Positions 1-13,700 of a DNA stretch of 64,000 nt are shown here, piece by piece. Position 1 is the stretch's first letter. Each line of letters starts with the position of its first letter. Location of the stretch: assembly GCF_020740795.1 (NCBI RefSeq), contig NC_067294.1:4216001-4280000 (forward strand), read 5' to 3'. The DNA is from Apus apus (Eukaryota; Chordata; Aves; Apodiformes; Apodidae). The notes beneath the pieces are model-generated. The model was not told the DNA's origin, made no database searches, and was given only the letters and a program-made list of their open reading frames with translations. Made by a program: the position numbers and the translations under genes.

Positions 1-1655
1 TTGACTATATTCAATTCTATTCAAATTTTATGCTTTTAAGAAATAATTTAATTAGTGAACTAATTTAAGCAGTAGGAGAGTAAAGAGTCAGAAACACCTA
101 AAACTGCGTCCCAGTGCGGTGAGACAGACAAGGAGACGTGGATGGGATAGCTCTGGCAGGAGGGGAAAGGGACCAGCAAACCAGGCTGCACCCACACATC
201 AGCACAGCCCCACTGCCTGGATCGGGGTCACCCTGGGGACTTGGGGACACCCGTCCTCGCCTCCACTAGATGTCAGCAGCGGGACGGCGATGCCGGCAGC
301 TCGCAGCAGGGCTTCCTTTGTGGAGCTGTTCGGTCGATGGTGATGAGCGGCACCGGGCCCTGGAGGGGGAGCTGGGTGACAACCAGAACTTGAGGACCTC
401 AGCTTTCAGGCTGGGAACAGAAAATTGCAGAGCTATTTGCAGGCAAGCAAGAGCATTCCAAATATTGGGCTTGCCGTGTGGAGATGTACTTGCAAAGCAG
501 GGCTCAGAGCAGAGTGCTCCCAACAAAAAAATCCACTAAAATCCATCTCACTACAGACACAGACTTTCAACATGCTGTCAACAACACAAGAGACTAATTC
601 TGTTCTCGTATGAGGTTTAAGCATCAAGCAGATAAAAACCTCTTCAACTGAATTCAAACTATGAGTGTGTGACCATATTTGCCTCACCTGGAGTTACGGA
701 AAAGGTCTGAGTATGGAAAGAAAGACAGTGTGTACAGAGCAGCTTCCCAGCTGCTCAGCTCAGAAGGGAATTCCCACAGCAGCTTAATTTCCAGGGTCAT
801 GTCAGCCCCATGCAAAGGGCAGCCTCTGGGCTTGGCTACCCCTGGGCAACTCCACTTTGACTGTTGTACAAGAACTGTTCATTTTGACACCAGGAAGGAC
901 CTGCTACACACACTGAGCAACAGGATCAACACTGACAAGTTCCCTTTCATCTGAAGATGATTTTAAATGAAATGGACAAGAGCTTCCTCAGAGAAGAACA
1001 GTCACAGAGAAGACAAGTGCCTGCCTAATGTCATGTAGTAATGTAGAAACCATCAACATTAAAATATAATCCTTTTTTAACATGTCCTTTTGTCTAATCC
1101 TCAGTATCACCAGCTCTTGCCAGGAAAAGGTGCACTAAAAACTAGCTTAGCAGGGGCAATTTGAGATGAATTTTGTTACCCTTGACTTGGTCTGCACATC
1201 ACCCAGTGCAGATGTGCTTTGTGCTGCAAAGCACCTAATGGATACTTGCAGAGAAGATCCAAAAGGAAAATCCACGTGACAACCCCCAAACAATAGAAGA
1301 GAAGGAGGCACAGCTTGGCTTTCCAGTCCCCAGCTGAGCCTGCAGCTGGCTATTTGGCAAGACAACTCTCTGCTTAAAAGTGAGATGCATCTGTTAGCAA
1401 GGCTACTTAGAAACACTGAACATTATTTCATTAATCCAGAAATGAATTTCAATTTGGCAGATTTTAACAAAGTCAAGAGAGCTGCCGAGAGCTTCCAAGC
1501 AATTATGGTTTTTTTCCCCTCATGGGAAGTGGGGAGGAAATAACAGGCTGCACTTGCCAGCCCAGCAATGCCAAAACACACTTTTCCTTCCCTTCTGTAA
1601 GCAGAGGAGAAGCCAGTGATCATCCCCTCTGAAGAGCCCCTCTGGGAGGCAGTAC
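1..1655 (-). other. KLHL3: KLHL3 intron 12 (partial)
   Basis: I find no sequence encoding the next kelch segment here, so this is intron up to the window edge. It holds a CTCF-like motif at 263-274 and short GC-rich patches near 240-310. No other feature is seen. Confidence 0.85.
263..274 (+). promoter_or_regulatory. CTCF-like core motif, one base off consensus
   Basis: CCACTAGATGTC fits the CTCF core CCASYAGRKGGC at all but position 11 (T for G). It lies in KLHL3 intron 12. The match is by eye; a substitution in the GGC part often weakens binding. Confidence 0.25.
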
Positions 1656-1784
1656 CTGCACCGCTGCGCCGGGTGCTCATGTCGGCCACGTAGGTCCATT
1701 CATTGGTGGCTGGGTTGTACTGCTCGACGGTACTAAGGCACTGCCGGGATGCTCCATCATAACCCCCCACAGCATACAGCTTAC
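1656..1784 (-). CDS. KLHL3: KLHL3 coding exon 12 (kelch blade 4), last exon in window
   Basis: 129 nt encode Gly440 to the first base of Gly483. They include [20 protein letters not shown] and [18 protein letters not shown], with kelch GG at 446-447, Tyr462 and Trp469 (human W470). The acceptor is CTCCTCCAG and the donor GTACTG. The exon itself opens with GTAAGC, which looks like a donor and encodes part of the conserved Gly-Lys. The following exons (blades 5 and 6) are not found between 1 and 1655. Confidence 0.97.
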
Positions 1785-4700
1785 CTGGAGGAGACACACT
1801 TGGCATCAGCATTATGTCTACAACTGACTGGCATTGCCATCATGTCTGACAACCCCAGGTGAGGACAGATCCCAGCTGAGGGAGGCCCCGGGAGATCTGC
1901 CTAAACCTGCAGGGATGTCTGAGGGAAATCCTAGTGAAGGATCTGAAGCAGACTCACAGACAGGTGGGACTGTTCTTAAAGCTGTTAAAGCTGTCAACCA
2001 AGACAAGGAAACAATGTAACACCACTGCTCAATTAGAAGCCAAAAACCCAGAGGGTTTTCCAAAAGACTTGTTGCCCCAGGAGAAGAGGTAACATCAAAG
2101 AATGTTCTCCTGATTGAGATGTTTCCTCCTGTTCTGGTGCCACAAGGCAAGGTGTGCTGTCAAAGGCTGATACTGTACATTAATTACAATATCACAGGAG
2201 CAATAAATATGAAATAGCTTCTTATGTTAATATAACACCTGCATGGAAACCTAGATCTGATTTTGAAGAACCTGGATCAAATCAAAACCAACCAGTGCTG
2301 CTAGCACAGCTGAGACTCGCCTGCTCACTCCTGCCAAGTGATCGCAACACAGAAGATACCACAAGAAACCCTCACAGCATGGTATAGCTGTCCCTCCCTA
2401 CCTCAACTCAATGAACACTGGACAACATACACTGAGTAAGATTGGAGAAGCACTGTCAGATGTCACAGGACTACACCATACATGAAAGAAGGCTGATGCT
2501 CCATCATGTCTACTGTTCCAGGGCCTGACTGATACTGTCTCCTTGTCTCCCTGTATCATCTGTTGGGGTATTTTGCACTTAGGTAGTAAACTCTCTGGAC
2601 AGAGGGGGTTTCTTAGTGCTTCTTTACCACAGCACCCAGCACAAAGATGGTCTGGTCCAAGACCAAGCTTCCTAGACACTACAAGAAACAACCATTAATG
2701 AAGTTCAACGAACATATAGGAAAACTCTAACGCAAATTTTTGTACAAAACCCATCAACTGTGTAACAGCAAAGCCTGGACACATGCTATGTAACTCTTCA
2801 GCACAGGAGACTCCCCACAGCAATTACAATCTACAGGCTTATGCTTTTCCATCCTCCTGTTTCCATTATATTTGCAAGCCTCCAAGAACAGGCCAGCTCT
2901 TCTCCTTTTCATGGTCCTGCCTCTGACCCCTCTTCTCCTTCACCTCCACTCATGGCCTCCTCAGGCTGTGATCATCAGGAGAGGTCCCCAAGCATCAGGT
3001 TTGCAGACTCTGCTCCCTCTGCCTCTACAAACATTTCTAACTCATGTTTGTGCTGTTGTTTCAACCTGCCCAGTGTTAGTCAATGAATCAAGGCAAGAGT
3101 GCCAGGCAGAGCAAGACACAATAAAGTTCTCTGTCTGGGATCAATTATTAGGTATTTTCAGTACCCACAGACATGAGATCAATCTTCAACATGTTCAGAT
3201 GAACACTGGATTAACTGCAGGCTGTAGCTTGTTCCCTACACCTCTCTGGTGAGCTCTTCTTCCCCATCACATGCCTTTTTTTTTTTTATCATAGACTCCA
3301 ACATGTGCAACGTTTATTTGCACTTTCAAACAAAGCAAAGGAAAAGGATTTCACATGTCTCCAGTAGAAATACGTGTCTTAATATTTGTTCCACATTCAA
3401 ACAACTGACCCATTTTAGCAAATCCCACTGACTACCAGCAGCCCAGCACTTCACATTCATGGGCCAATTCTGAAGGAGATGCTTCTTAAATATGTGAATT
3501 TAGAATAACCACCACTACTTATTCTGAATTGATCTCCCTCCCTCCTCTCACATAAACACATTTCACGTGCATAAACACATTCCATGTATTTCCTATGCAC
3601 ACAGGTCAAACCAAGCTGCTCCAGAGCACAGGATATACAACAAGGCTTGTGCCAGCAGCTGCCTCACACTGTACTAACTGGACATGCTGCACCATGCTAA
3701 AGACAAGGTCAAATCAAGCCTTTCACTTGCTTCCAAACTGATCTTGCTAAAGGAAGGAAAGGTTCTTACTAAAACTGCTCTTTCTCCTGGATGCAAACCA
3801 AGCTGCTCAGCTCCAGCTCACTCTACTCTGGTGCTGACACAAAGGTGCCAGTGCTGCCACGGTTCCTCCAGGCACCCTCCGCCCCCCTCAGCTGCCTTCC
3901 CCAGAGCTTTGCCTGTTTTCAGTCCCTGCTCATTTACAATCCAGAGCAAACCCTGCTGTGTGTGCCAGCAAGTCCCACGTCAATAAACACAGGTTTCAGT
4001 ATTCCTGCCAGACCACCAGCTTGGGGCTGTGGGATGAACTATGCTCCTGTTCCCCTCTCTGAGCAGATTTTCAGTGGTGGGTTCTCCATCCAGGCAGCGT
4101 CTGCTGATGGCACCAGCAAACACATCACAGTACCATTTATTTGCTTTCACTGGCCAGAAGCAGCCCAGGAAGCATAAGGACTCAAAGAAACCTGGACACA
4201 CCTAATGGCATTCACAGGAGGCTTGGGCTGGTCTGATATGGGTCTGAGGCTTTTGGAAAGCTACACATGACTTCTCACTAAGATAAAGAGGAGAATGGAA
4301 AAAGCTGCAGCAATTACATCATCTAAAATAAATCTTTAGCAACTAGTCTAGACAACAGTTCCTGCAGTTCCCTCCTATTGCACTTAACCATTCAGGCTTC
4401 TGTTTGCCACAGTAACATTTGCTTGATGGAAATGGCTGCTGGTTTTCTTACCCTCCACAACTCCAACTCCAACACTGCTTCTTCTTGTGTTCATAGGAGC
4501 CACAAAAAACCACTCATTGGTTTTATAGCTATAGGCCTCAACTGATGCCAGACCTAGTTAAAAAGGGGATACACAGGTTTTCTAATTAAAAAAAAAGAGA
4601 AGAAAAAAAGATTGATGTTGCACTTTCATCTTCCTTCCACCTCCTCCCAAGCCCGTCATTCCCCCCACACTCCTGCAACCCAGATTTCTAGTCCTTTGCC

Positions 4701-7700
4701 TTTCAGGCTGGAACCAGCATGTCAATGCCACTTCTCCAGCAGCTGGAAAAATTGGTACCCCCATTGCCCCTGCCCTGGGACTGCTGCCCCTCTGATGTGC
4801 CAGGGACATCAAGAAGCAGAACCCAGATTCCAAGCATTACAAAACATCCGTGTAAAGGTTTAAAAATTCCCCCAGACTCTGTTGCACTGTACTGCTCACC
4901 GGTTGAAATAGTTTAGGGCTTAACCAAGTGGCAAAGCTCTACAGCAGAGGCAGAGGTGTGAATCTAAACATGCAGTTATGCCAAGATAAATCCCACACAC
5001 ACACCCCATGAGATGCCTTGCTGGCATTTTATTCATGTTGCTATGAAAAATTTAACTAAATCAAGGAAAAAAAAAATCCCTTTTCAGTCCAGAAAACACA
5101 TACTCATACAGAGAATGAAAGAAGAAAAAAACCAGGGTGAGATTCTTTGCATTACTGATGGTTAGTTACAGCACGCAGTAAACATGATCTCTGGCTTGTT
5201 CTCTAGAAAACCACAGAGGAAGGGTGCAAGAACCTCTCTAAAGCTCTGCAGTCTTGCAGGGGTCTCTGAAAACATTTTTTTCAGGTCAGGCACTGCCTGG
5301 TTTTTGCTCAGTCACCTACCAGTGCTGCCATCAAAGCCGCCCACTGCGTACAGGAGGTCATTGAGCACCGCGGCGCCCAAAGTGCTTCGTCTCTCCTGCA
5401 TGCTGGCTATGGATGTCCACTGGTCCTTCACACCATCATACACATCGACTGTCCGTACCCTCAAAGATCCATTAAAGCCCCCAACAGCATAAACATTGCC
5501 AGCCATAAATACCACACCTGAGAAAAGAGGAGAGACATTTTATGGAGGTTTTACAACCAGCTTGGGAAGCCACTACCATCAGATGTCTGACAGACTGAGT
5601 AAGACACTGGGAAGAACAGAACGTGAATGAGCCTTTGGCATTTTCTGCAGGTTAAGAGCACTGGATCCAAGTATGATAAAACATACGTGTCGTGTGGAAG
5701 GTGAAATGCACAAAAATACATGGCAACATAAGGCACAGTTGGATTTCACACCTGAAGGAATCATTTTCTGAGTCAGAGAGGACACCAAATGGCAATCCAC
5801 ATTGACAACCCTCTCTGGTGTTTTCAAAGGAACACTCCCAACCTACAGATCTGCTGTCTATCACCCACTCCTCAGCACCAAGAGGGCCTGACTCAGCTCC
5901 TTTGATTTTTCAACCAGCAAGGACGACTGGATCCCTGTGGGCTGCCAGGGTAGTGGGACAGGAGGAGGAGGTGAAATGCTGGTGGAGGAGCAGCCAGGAT
6001 TGAGGGGAGATAGTGGCTATGGAGAGCAGAGAGGTAGGAGCAATCCCTCTGGAAAGCAGGGCACCCACCTGAATGAGAAGGACATGTGTGTAGGGAAAGA
6101 TGAGAAAAGAATAGCAAAAAGAAAGAGCTGCTTGAGGCCAGGGGTACAGAAGAAGGCTGACAGAACAACTGAGAATACCCATCCAGCCCTGAAGAGCTGC
6201 ACTGGGAAAACAAAAAAGGTTACAGCAAGTGTTCCTGTTACCTGCTCTGCATCTCCGGGAGGGAAGCTCAGCAACCTGATCCCACCTCTCCTCCTCAAAA
6301 TCGTAGCACTCCACGCTGCGAATGGCTTTGGGCGCCTGCCCGCCCACCACAATCATCACCTGCAGAGAGAAGACAAGAGCTAGAAAACCTCAGACACCAG
6401 CCCGGGCAGCTGCTCTCTGCAAATAAACCATTGGCACAACCTGGTCAAAAGCAGCTGCCAAAAACATGCTGCAGGCCCACTAAAAGCCTCTGCAGGAGGG
6501 AAAAATGTTCTCTCCAATCTGATGCACAATAAATATGTCAGCACCTTTCCTCGCCCTTTCCAAGGAGGGCAACCTGTCCCATTTCCTCACTACACACAAA
6601 ACTGCTTTGCACCACAGCACACACACAAGACTCACTGCAGAAATATTTTTAAGTGAAGATCTCAGTGTAATTTCCACTGTTTAGTCATTATCTCCATGGT
6701 GGTGCTGAAAATAATCAATGGCACTTAGTAAATGAAACCTGACAGCTGTACTGCCACCTGCGGGGAAGACAACACGCAGGGAAACCACCAGGACTATTAA
6801 GACCTCGGGTGCTGGGCTGCTGAAGGAAGTGATTTGTCAGCTTCATTAAGGCTTTTGGCTGCAACATGGATTGATGCAAATCCAGTAATTAAACCCTAAA
6901 TTCCTTAGAGACAGGGAAGATCTATGTGAAGGTGATCGAGGGCAATGCCAGAAGCATGACAGCCACTCTGCCAGACAACCATCCAGCCCCAGACTCCATT
7001 CCCAGGAATGGCAAAGCAGGGAACACTGGTGGAAAAGCGAGAAGAGCTGGGCAGCATGCAGCGTGATCCTTCCCAAATCTGCCCTGTCTGCCACCAGAAG
7101 ACAAACTCCCCATGGACTCACCAACTTGCCCAGGGGTGGTGGTCCCAGGAACCAACAGCTCAGCACTCAAGGGCTACCCATCACTCCTGAGTCCTGCTTC
7201 TGGGTGCTGAAGACCAATGGATGCACAGGCAGTGTCCAAACCACCCGCACCCACAAACAACTTCATCTGCACTTTGATCTGAACGCATTTCTACCCCCCA
7301 CAGTTATCAAGAGGGAGGATTTGCTCCCCTTCTTGCAGCAAATCAGCAGGAGCAAACATTACCCAGGACAATCTGAGTTTTACAAGGCCAAAGAGCTGGA
7401 AGCAAGATAAGAGGGTTTCAAATAGTCAGAGTAGATGAAGAAACTGGGTTTAGCTCCTACAAGCTGGCTGTGAGCAGCTGAGGGGATCAGATCATCTCTC
7501 GAGGTCACTCAGGTAACCAGCTCAACTCCAGTCATGGATGCTTTAAAAGAACAGAGCTAGACAGAAATTTAAAGAGTTTGAAGAGTATGAAAATAGTGGA
7601 CTGTTTGATCTACAAAGTTGAGAATGTGACATTAGAACACAAATTGAGTTTAAATTAGCAGCCTGACTACTAGTTGTGTAACAGTCTCCCATGGAAAGCT

Positions 7701-10700
7701 GCAGAGCTTCACACTATTACCGAATTAAGAGACTCCACAGCAGACAGTAATCCCTCATCCCCAGGACCCACCGACCAGACGAAAGTTGCTCAGTAACAGG
7801 ATTGCTGGAGTATCATCATCACCTTCTCCCCTTTCTTTACAGTTAAAAAGAAGGGAGGAGAGACCTGCAGCAGATTTGGGTTTATGTTCATAGGTCATGC
7901 TATAGAAGATGTTAAGATCCTCTGAACTTTTTCTGTTTGTTTTCACCTCCGAATACTTTAGTCCTTGAACAAGGGTCACATCAGCCCTTCACGATACCCT
8001 CAAAGCTGTGTTCTATCCACTTCATCTCAGCACCAGCAGATGGAAAAGGACACAACACACCAACACACTCTGCAGAACCGCAATTTCTCAGTGGACAGTC
8101 TGATATCTAAGGATCTGAACAGCCCCTCTTAGCTCAGATCTCATTCACCATCCCACAAACCAAGCTCCCTATGATTTTGTTTAGAAAAATGATACACTAG
8201 TGGTTTTGATGTCTTACAATCTCTGAAGTGCTTATTAATAACTTCAGGCTGTAAAGAGACAGCATGCTGAACTAGGTTTCTCTCTGGGGCACAGGGAAAA
8301 TAGTTTCTGTCATCATTTTTTTCTTCACTAATAAAGCGGTGGCCAGAGCATCACATGCCTGCAGGATAAATGCAGCAGTAACCAGGATTATTTATTCAGT
8401 AGCTGCTTTGAGTCTATTGAAATTCACTTCAGACTTCCTGCCCATGGGTCTGGTGCTGTAGTTTCCTCCTTTTCTGACTTCTGATTATGGAGACAGAAAA
8501 AGGAAAGACACCTACAGTGACCCTCCTCAGCAGTGCTGCACCAGTGCTACAAGCCAGCAGAAACCTCAGCCAACCCTCCCAGGGTTTATCCAACTTGATA
8601 ATATTCCCTTGGTGGGCACAGGCAACAGCAGAAGAGGGAGTAAAACACTTCCAAGAACAATCACAGAGGTAGTAAGAAGTAATATGGCAAACATGCAAGC
8701 TCCTTTGAAATACAGAAAATGCCACCAGCAGTAGAGTATGAGGTGACACAAAATGATGAACTCTGCTTACCTTTGGCAGGCTAACGGGAGTCCTTGGCTT
8801 TGTCCTGGGATTCTTTATCAGCTGCCTTTGATCCAGGGGAAGCAAATGATACTTCATGGCCTCGATAAGGAAGTCTTTACAGGTGTTGTTATTCTTGATT
8901 AAAGCTTCTTCTTCAACTGTCTGAGAACGTCCACACACACACAAAACACCATTTAAACTGAAGTACTTGGTGGCACAGGCCACAAGAAGCTTCGTAACAA
9001 GAACATGAAATCTGCAATTGCTCTTCCAAAATATCAACATTGAACAAAAAGGCAGAAGAAAAACACAGACTTCCAGCACTTCCCAAAGAAACACATTCCA
9101 GCTTCTCACTCTTTTCCAGTATCACTCACGAGTAGCAGTGATCCTTCTATTTTACCACCCTAAGCCAGACACTCAGAGAAGAATTCACCAGGAGTCTGGG
9201 TACAAAATAAGTAATTTCTTTTATTTGAGCCAGAATTTTTAAGGAGAGGCAATATCTTTTACTTGATCAGAAGATATAGTTGAGAGAAAAAAATACATTA
9301 TAAGTTCATCTTGTGAATACCAATTTTATTTCAATTGTATTGATTATTTTAGAAACATGATAAATGCATAGTAGTCAAAGGGCTTGTATGTCAACCCCTG
9401 CTTTGGAGACTCTCAGCTCATTATCAAGGCCCAGATCTCAGGAATTAACTTGTCAAAATTTATCTCTAAGTCAGCATCCCAACTTCAGTCACACAGACCC
9501 ATCTCCATGTGGAAAACACTTCTCAAGCCAAAATTATCACGTGACGTGTTGTCACCAAACTAAATTTACCTGTGCACCCCGGGAAAAAATGCAGAAGCTT
9601 GTAACACCACCACCTGGGTATTTTTAGGGTGAAAACCCCCAAGATATTAACTTCTAAATGCTTCCACCAAGAGAGGCAGGAGCTCTGCTCTAGGCACAGA
9701 TCACATGAGCAAGAAGGTTTCTGTGCACACACATTGATTGCAGAGTCCACCCTGTTCTTCCCTTTATTCCCTTGTTTACAGACTCAGTGACATGACGAAT
9801 TACCCAGCTCAGACACAAACAGCCAAGCCATTGATTAAGGAGCTACCAGCAGCTTAAGTGCAAGTATTAACTACTTGTTTGCAGACTAACCTGTACAAGA
9901 TAATCTCTGGGCAAAAGGGGCAGGCGAACATGCTCCATCAGTTTAGCCATGTGCTCTAAGCGAGATTCCTTCTCATAATTTATCCAAGAAATAACCGCTT
10001 CAAAGACCTACATAAAGTACAATTAAATGGAGAAGAGACAACAGGTTTGCACAGTCACCTACCCAAAATCAGAAGCATTGTGATTTTACAATAGGAAAGG
10101 AAGGAGGTGCAACAGGTGAAAAAGTCATGACTATGAACAAAGCACAAGCACCACGGTAGCAAAGAGGTGAGCTGACCATGCATATTAATAACCAACTTCA
10201 CATCTAGATGTGCTGTATCACTCTCAAAGCCAAGCGTGTGTCCTGGACAATCATACACCTCTTGGACATGAGTACTGGAAGGCAGCCAGGAAACCTAATT
10301 AGCTAGCTGACATTTGCACTAGACATTATTCATTAAATAAGCCACAAGAATTACTCCTGATACCAGAGATCTCCCCTCCCGAAGCAGTCTGGCCACACAG
10401 CAAGTCACTACGCTCACTGTCATGTTTCATCACCAGTTCCCCCCAAGCCCCAAAACCAAGGAGTTTTCAGGACAAGTTCCCCCCACACACAGGAAAACCT
10501 CTGCATGTGTTTCACAGCTAAAAATACCCAGATACTCCTGAAGGGAAACAAGGACATGCTGGACTTGTGGTCTGAACCAAAATCTAGTTTTGCTCCCGGA
10601 TCCAACCAGTTCAGATAAGCATCCAAACTCTGACTCCATGACAACTGGGCACAAACAAGCCCCGTGTACAGGCAGAAGCATCCTATGTGGGCTCCTGACA

Positions 10701-13700
10701 TGAATATGCATGTGCTTGTGTAACTGTGAGCCTCACTTCTCCCAGAAGAAAGGCCTAAAAATGTCACAAGGGAGTGGGGAAGGTTTCCTGAAACACTCAG
10801 CAAGGCAAGGACAGGGGCTGGTGCAAGCTCAGATGCTGCACAGCAGGATCTGGATCCTTGCAGTTGAGTCTCCCCACAGTCATAATTAAATTCTGACCCT
10901 TAACTCATATCTACAGGAAAAATGCCCCAACTGCTCTTGTTACCCAGCTGCTCACGGGGGGCTGAGCACAGTCACCTCCCACAGCCCCCAGCTTCCCCCA
11001 AAAAGCATTGCTGGCCCTGTGCCCCAGCACACTCAGCACATGCCCTTGGTTTCAGCTTCCTCTGGGGTCACCAAATGGTCAGGCCAATTTGCACAGATAT
11101 TTTTTTTTTTCTTTCTTTCCACCCCTCGCATCACTCCCCAAGAAACCATTTAGTTTGGTCCAAGGTCACTAATTTGACAAAATCAGCCAGAACTGAGGGC
11201 ACCATCTCCCAGTCCCCAGCTGTTGCTGGCAAATGTATTTGCAGGAGGAACTAGCAAATGCAACCTCCCACAAGTGGAAAGGGGTTTCTTCCTCTTGAGC
11301 TAAACTATATGCTTTTAAAAAAAGGAGTAAAGTACCAGCTTCATTTCCTATGCCAACAAATGCTCTTGCTGAACTGTTTGGAATTCAGGAGCTGAGCTGA
11401 GGATTTAAGCAAAGCAACAGGGAGCCATGTAATCAAACCCCAGCAAACGCAGAGGAAAATAACTACTGCAGAACCTCAGAGTATTTTTAAATGAAAATAA
11501 ATATACAAACAAACAATTTCACTTTGGATATAAGGCATTTAGAGCAGAAACTAGGCTGTTATGAGATTTTTAATTGCACATGGATGTAGAGGAAGCATAA
11601 TGCAAATGTTTAGCCAACAAACATGCTCTTCATTAACCTCTTCTGCACTAATGCTGAGCTACAAAACAGGTCGCAGGGCAGTGACATACTCAGCTACAAA
11701 CCAAGATGACAGTGAACAAGTCTTCAAGGAAGGTAAAGCAAATGTGCACAAGGAATAAACTGTTTCCTTGGTGCTGGAGACCACTCCTGAGCTACTCTAC
11801 CCTGCTGTGCCTACGCTAAAAATAACAGCAATTTAAAAAAAAAAAAAAAAAAAAATCAGATTCTGGCACTGCCTATTGGTGTTAATTTCTAATTTTATGA
11901 GAAGGGGGAAAAAATCTGAATCCAAGAAGGTAATATCTCTATTTAAAGGCCACATCTGTTTCCACTACTGCCAGCCCCCCCCGACATGCTGTGCCTGCCG
12001 CAGACCCCGAGCAGCTGCTGCCGCTCCCCCTGGAGGAACCGGGTTTTCCCAGCCAGGCAGGACCCGCTGCCGGGCAGTGCTGGAAGAGGCAGTTACCCAC
12101 ACTGCTTCATTCATAGCACAGGCTCAGGCTGAGGGAGCTGCTGGCACCTGCCTGGCTCTAGGAGCAGTCCCAAGCCTGGGAGAAGGTTTCCCACTCTATG
12201 GAGTAGAAGGGTAAAAGCCTGGAATATCCCCCTTCTGCACTCTACCTAAGCAAAGAGCGAGCCCGGGTGTTTTCCCAGTCTCTTCAGCCAAAAATCCAGC
12301 TGTTAGATGCTCCCAGGAGTGAGGACCAAACTTTGCATCAGCTCCTCATGTTAGCAGCATGAGAGGATGAGCTGATTACTGGGCTCTGCGTAAAATCTCC
12401 AATCCAAAAATCCCAACCCTTTAAAAATCTCTTTTACCATTGTCCTGAGCTGGCAGGAGCCCTTTGTTAAGGACTGGAAGCCCCTTTATTTCACATAAAT
12501 ATGAATAAATGTAATTTTTATGTTTTTTCCTTGCTTGCATACATTGTTACAACTAAAGAGCCAATTAGGTCAGGTACCAAAAGCATTGACAAAACTGTCT
12601 TGGAACTAATCAGCTATAGCAAAAAGAGCAGACAGGGACCAAAATAAACCTTTGCCTAGGCCAAAAAGGGCTGTGCAACTGGCTGGCAAAAGCAAGGGGA
12701 AGAGGGAGAGAAAGGAGGACAATCTTTGAATAAAGGAGATAATGTTTGAATAATGTCACCATTTTACAATTGAAATTGATTTCTGTAGTAGCAGAAAAAA
12801 TTGTAGTCACAGACAGTTTTTGTAGTCCTGATGGCCTAGGGATGTAAGTATGCCAAAATTTGTGGAAATAAAGAAGATATTTTATTCAGCCAATGGGTAT
12901 TGGCTGTGGGGTGGCAAAGGAAGGTGAGAAGACACGAGCTCTTGGGCACACATGCCTGGCCTTGAAGAATGACAAGGGCAACGCTCCCTCCCTGGCCTTA
13001 TTTCTTTCTGGCCCTGGAAGGACTCAGCTGTAACACTTTCCAGTGACCCAGAGATGGAATTGCCCTGCCTCCCAGGCTGCAGCACACTCCTGACACACAG
13101 TAGGAACAGGAACCTCTCATGAAATCTGTCTGGGACCATTTAATTCTCAGATGTTTGAAGTATTTACCAAATTAAAACATCTTGTTGCTTAAAAATAGTT
13201 ACCTATCCATCACATGTGCATATGTACATAGACATATGTATGTATAGATACACACACAAATACATTAATCTTTTATAATATGTATCTCATACCTGAGCAG
13301 ATAGAAAGCACAGAGGTCAGGAAAACTGTTTGTTTGTCATTAAGCTAATATAAAACAGAAGCCTGTGAGTCTGTCCTCAATTTTCAGCACTTCTTTGGAC
13401 TCCAGCACATATTTCATGTTTATGTTCCAATCCCACTCTCTGCCTCTCTCCTGTTATTCATATCATTAGCTTTCAATGTGCAGCTTATGCTTATATTTCC
13501 TTCCCCTGCCTTGCATTCTCAACTTTTACAATCAGCTAAAGAAATACTGGTTTTGATTGTATGAAGCTCAGATGAGGGAGGGAGGGAGTACTTTGATTTC
13601 TCTGGGCACAAGGCCAATAAAAGCTTTTTAACAATGCTGCACAGGACTGGAAAAATTGGTTCCTAAAGTTGCCCTTCCCTAAGCAGGCTGCTCAGCTCAT

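Noticed and set aside
8429-9109. 226-codon minus-strand ORF as a gene of its own
   Set aside because: It is KLHL3 exon 8 with chance read-through into both introns; the GT-AG borders at 8771 and 8920 define the real part.
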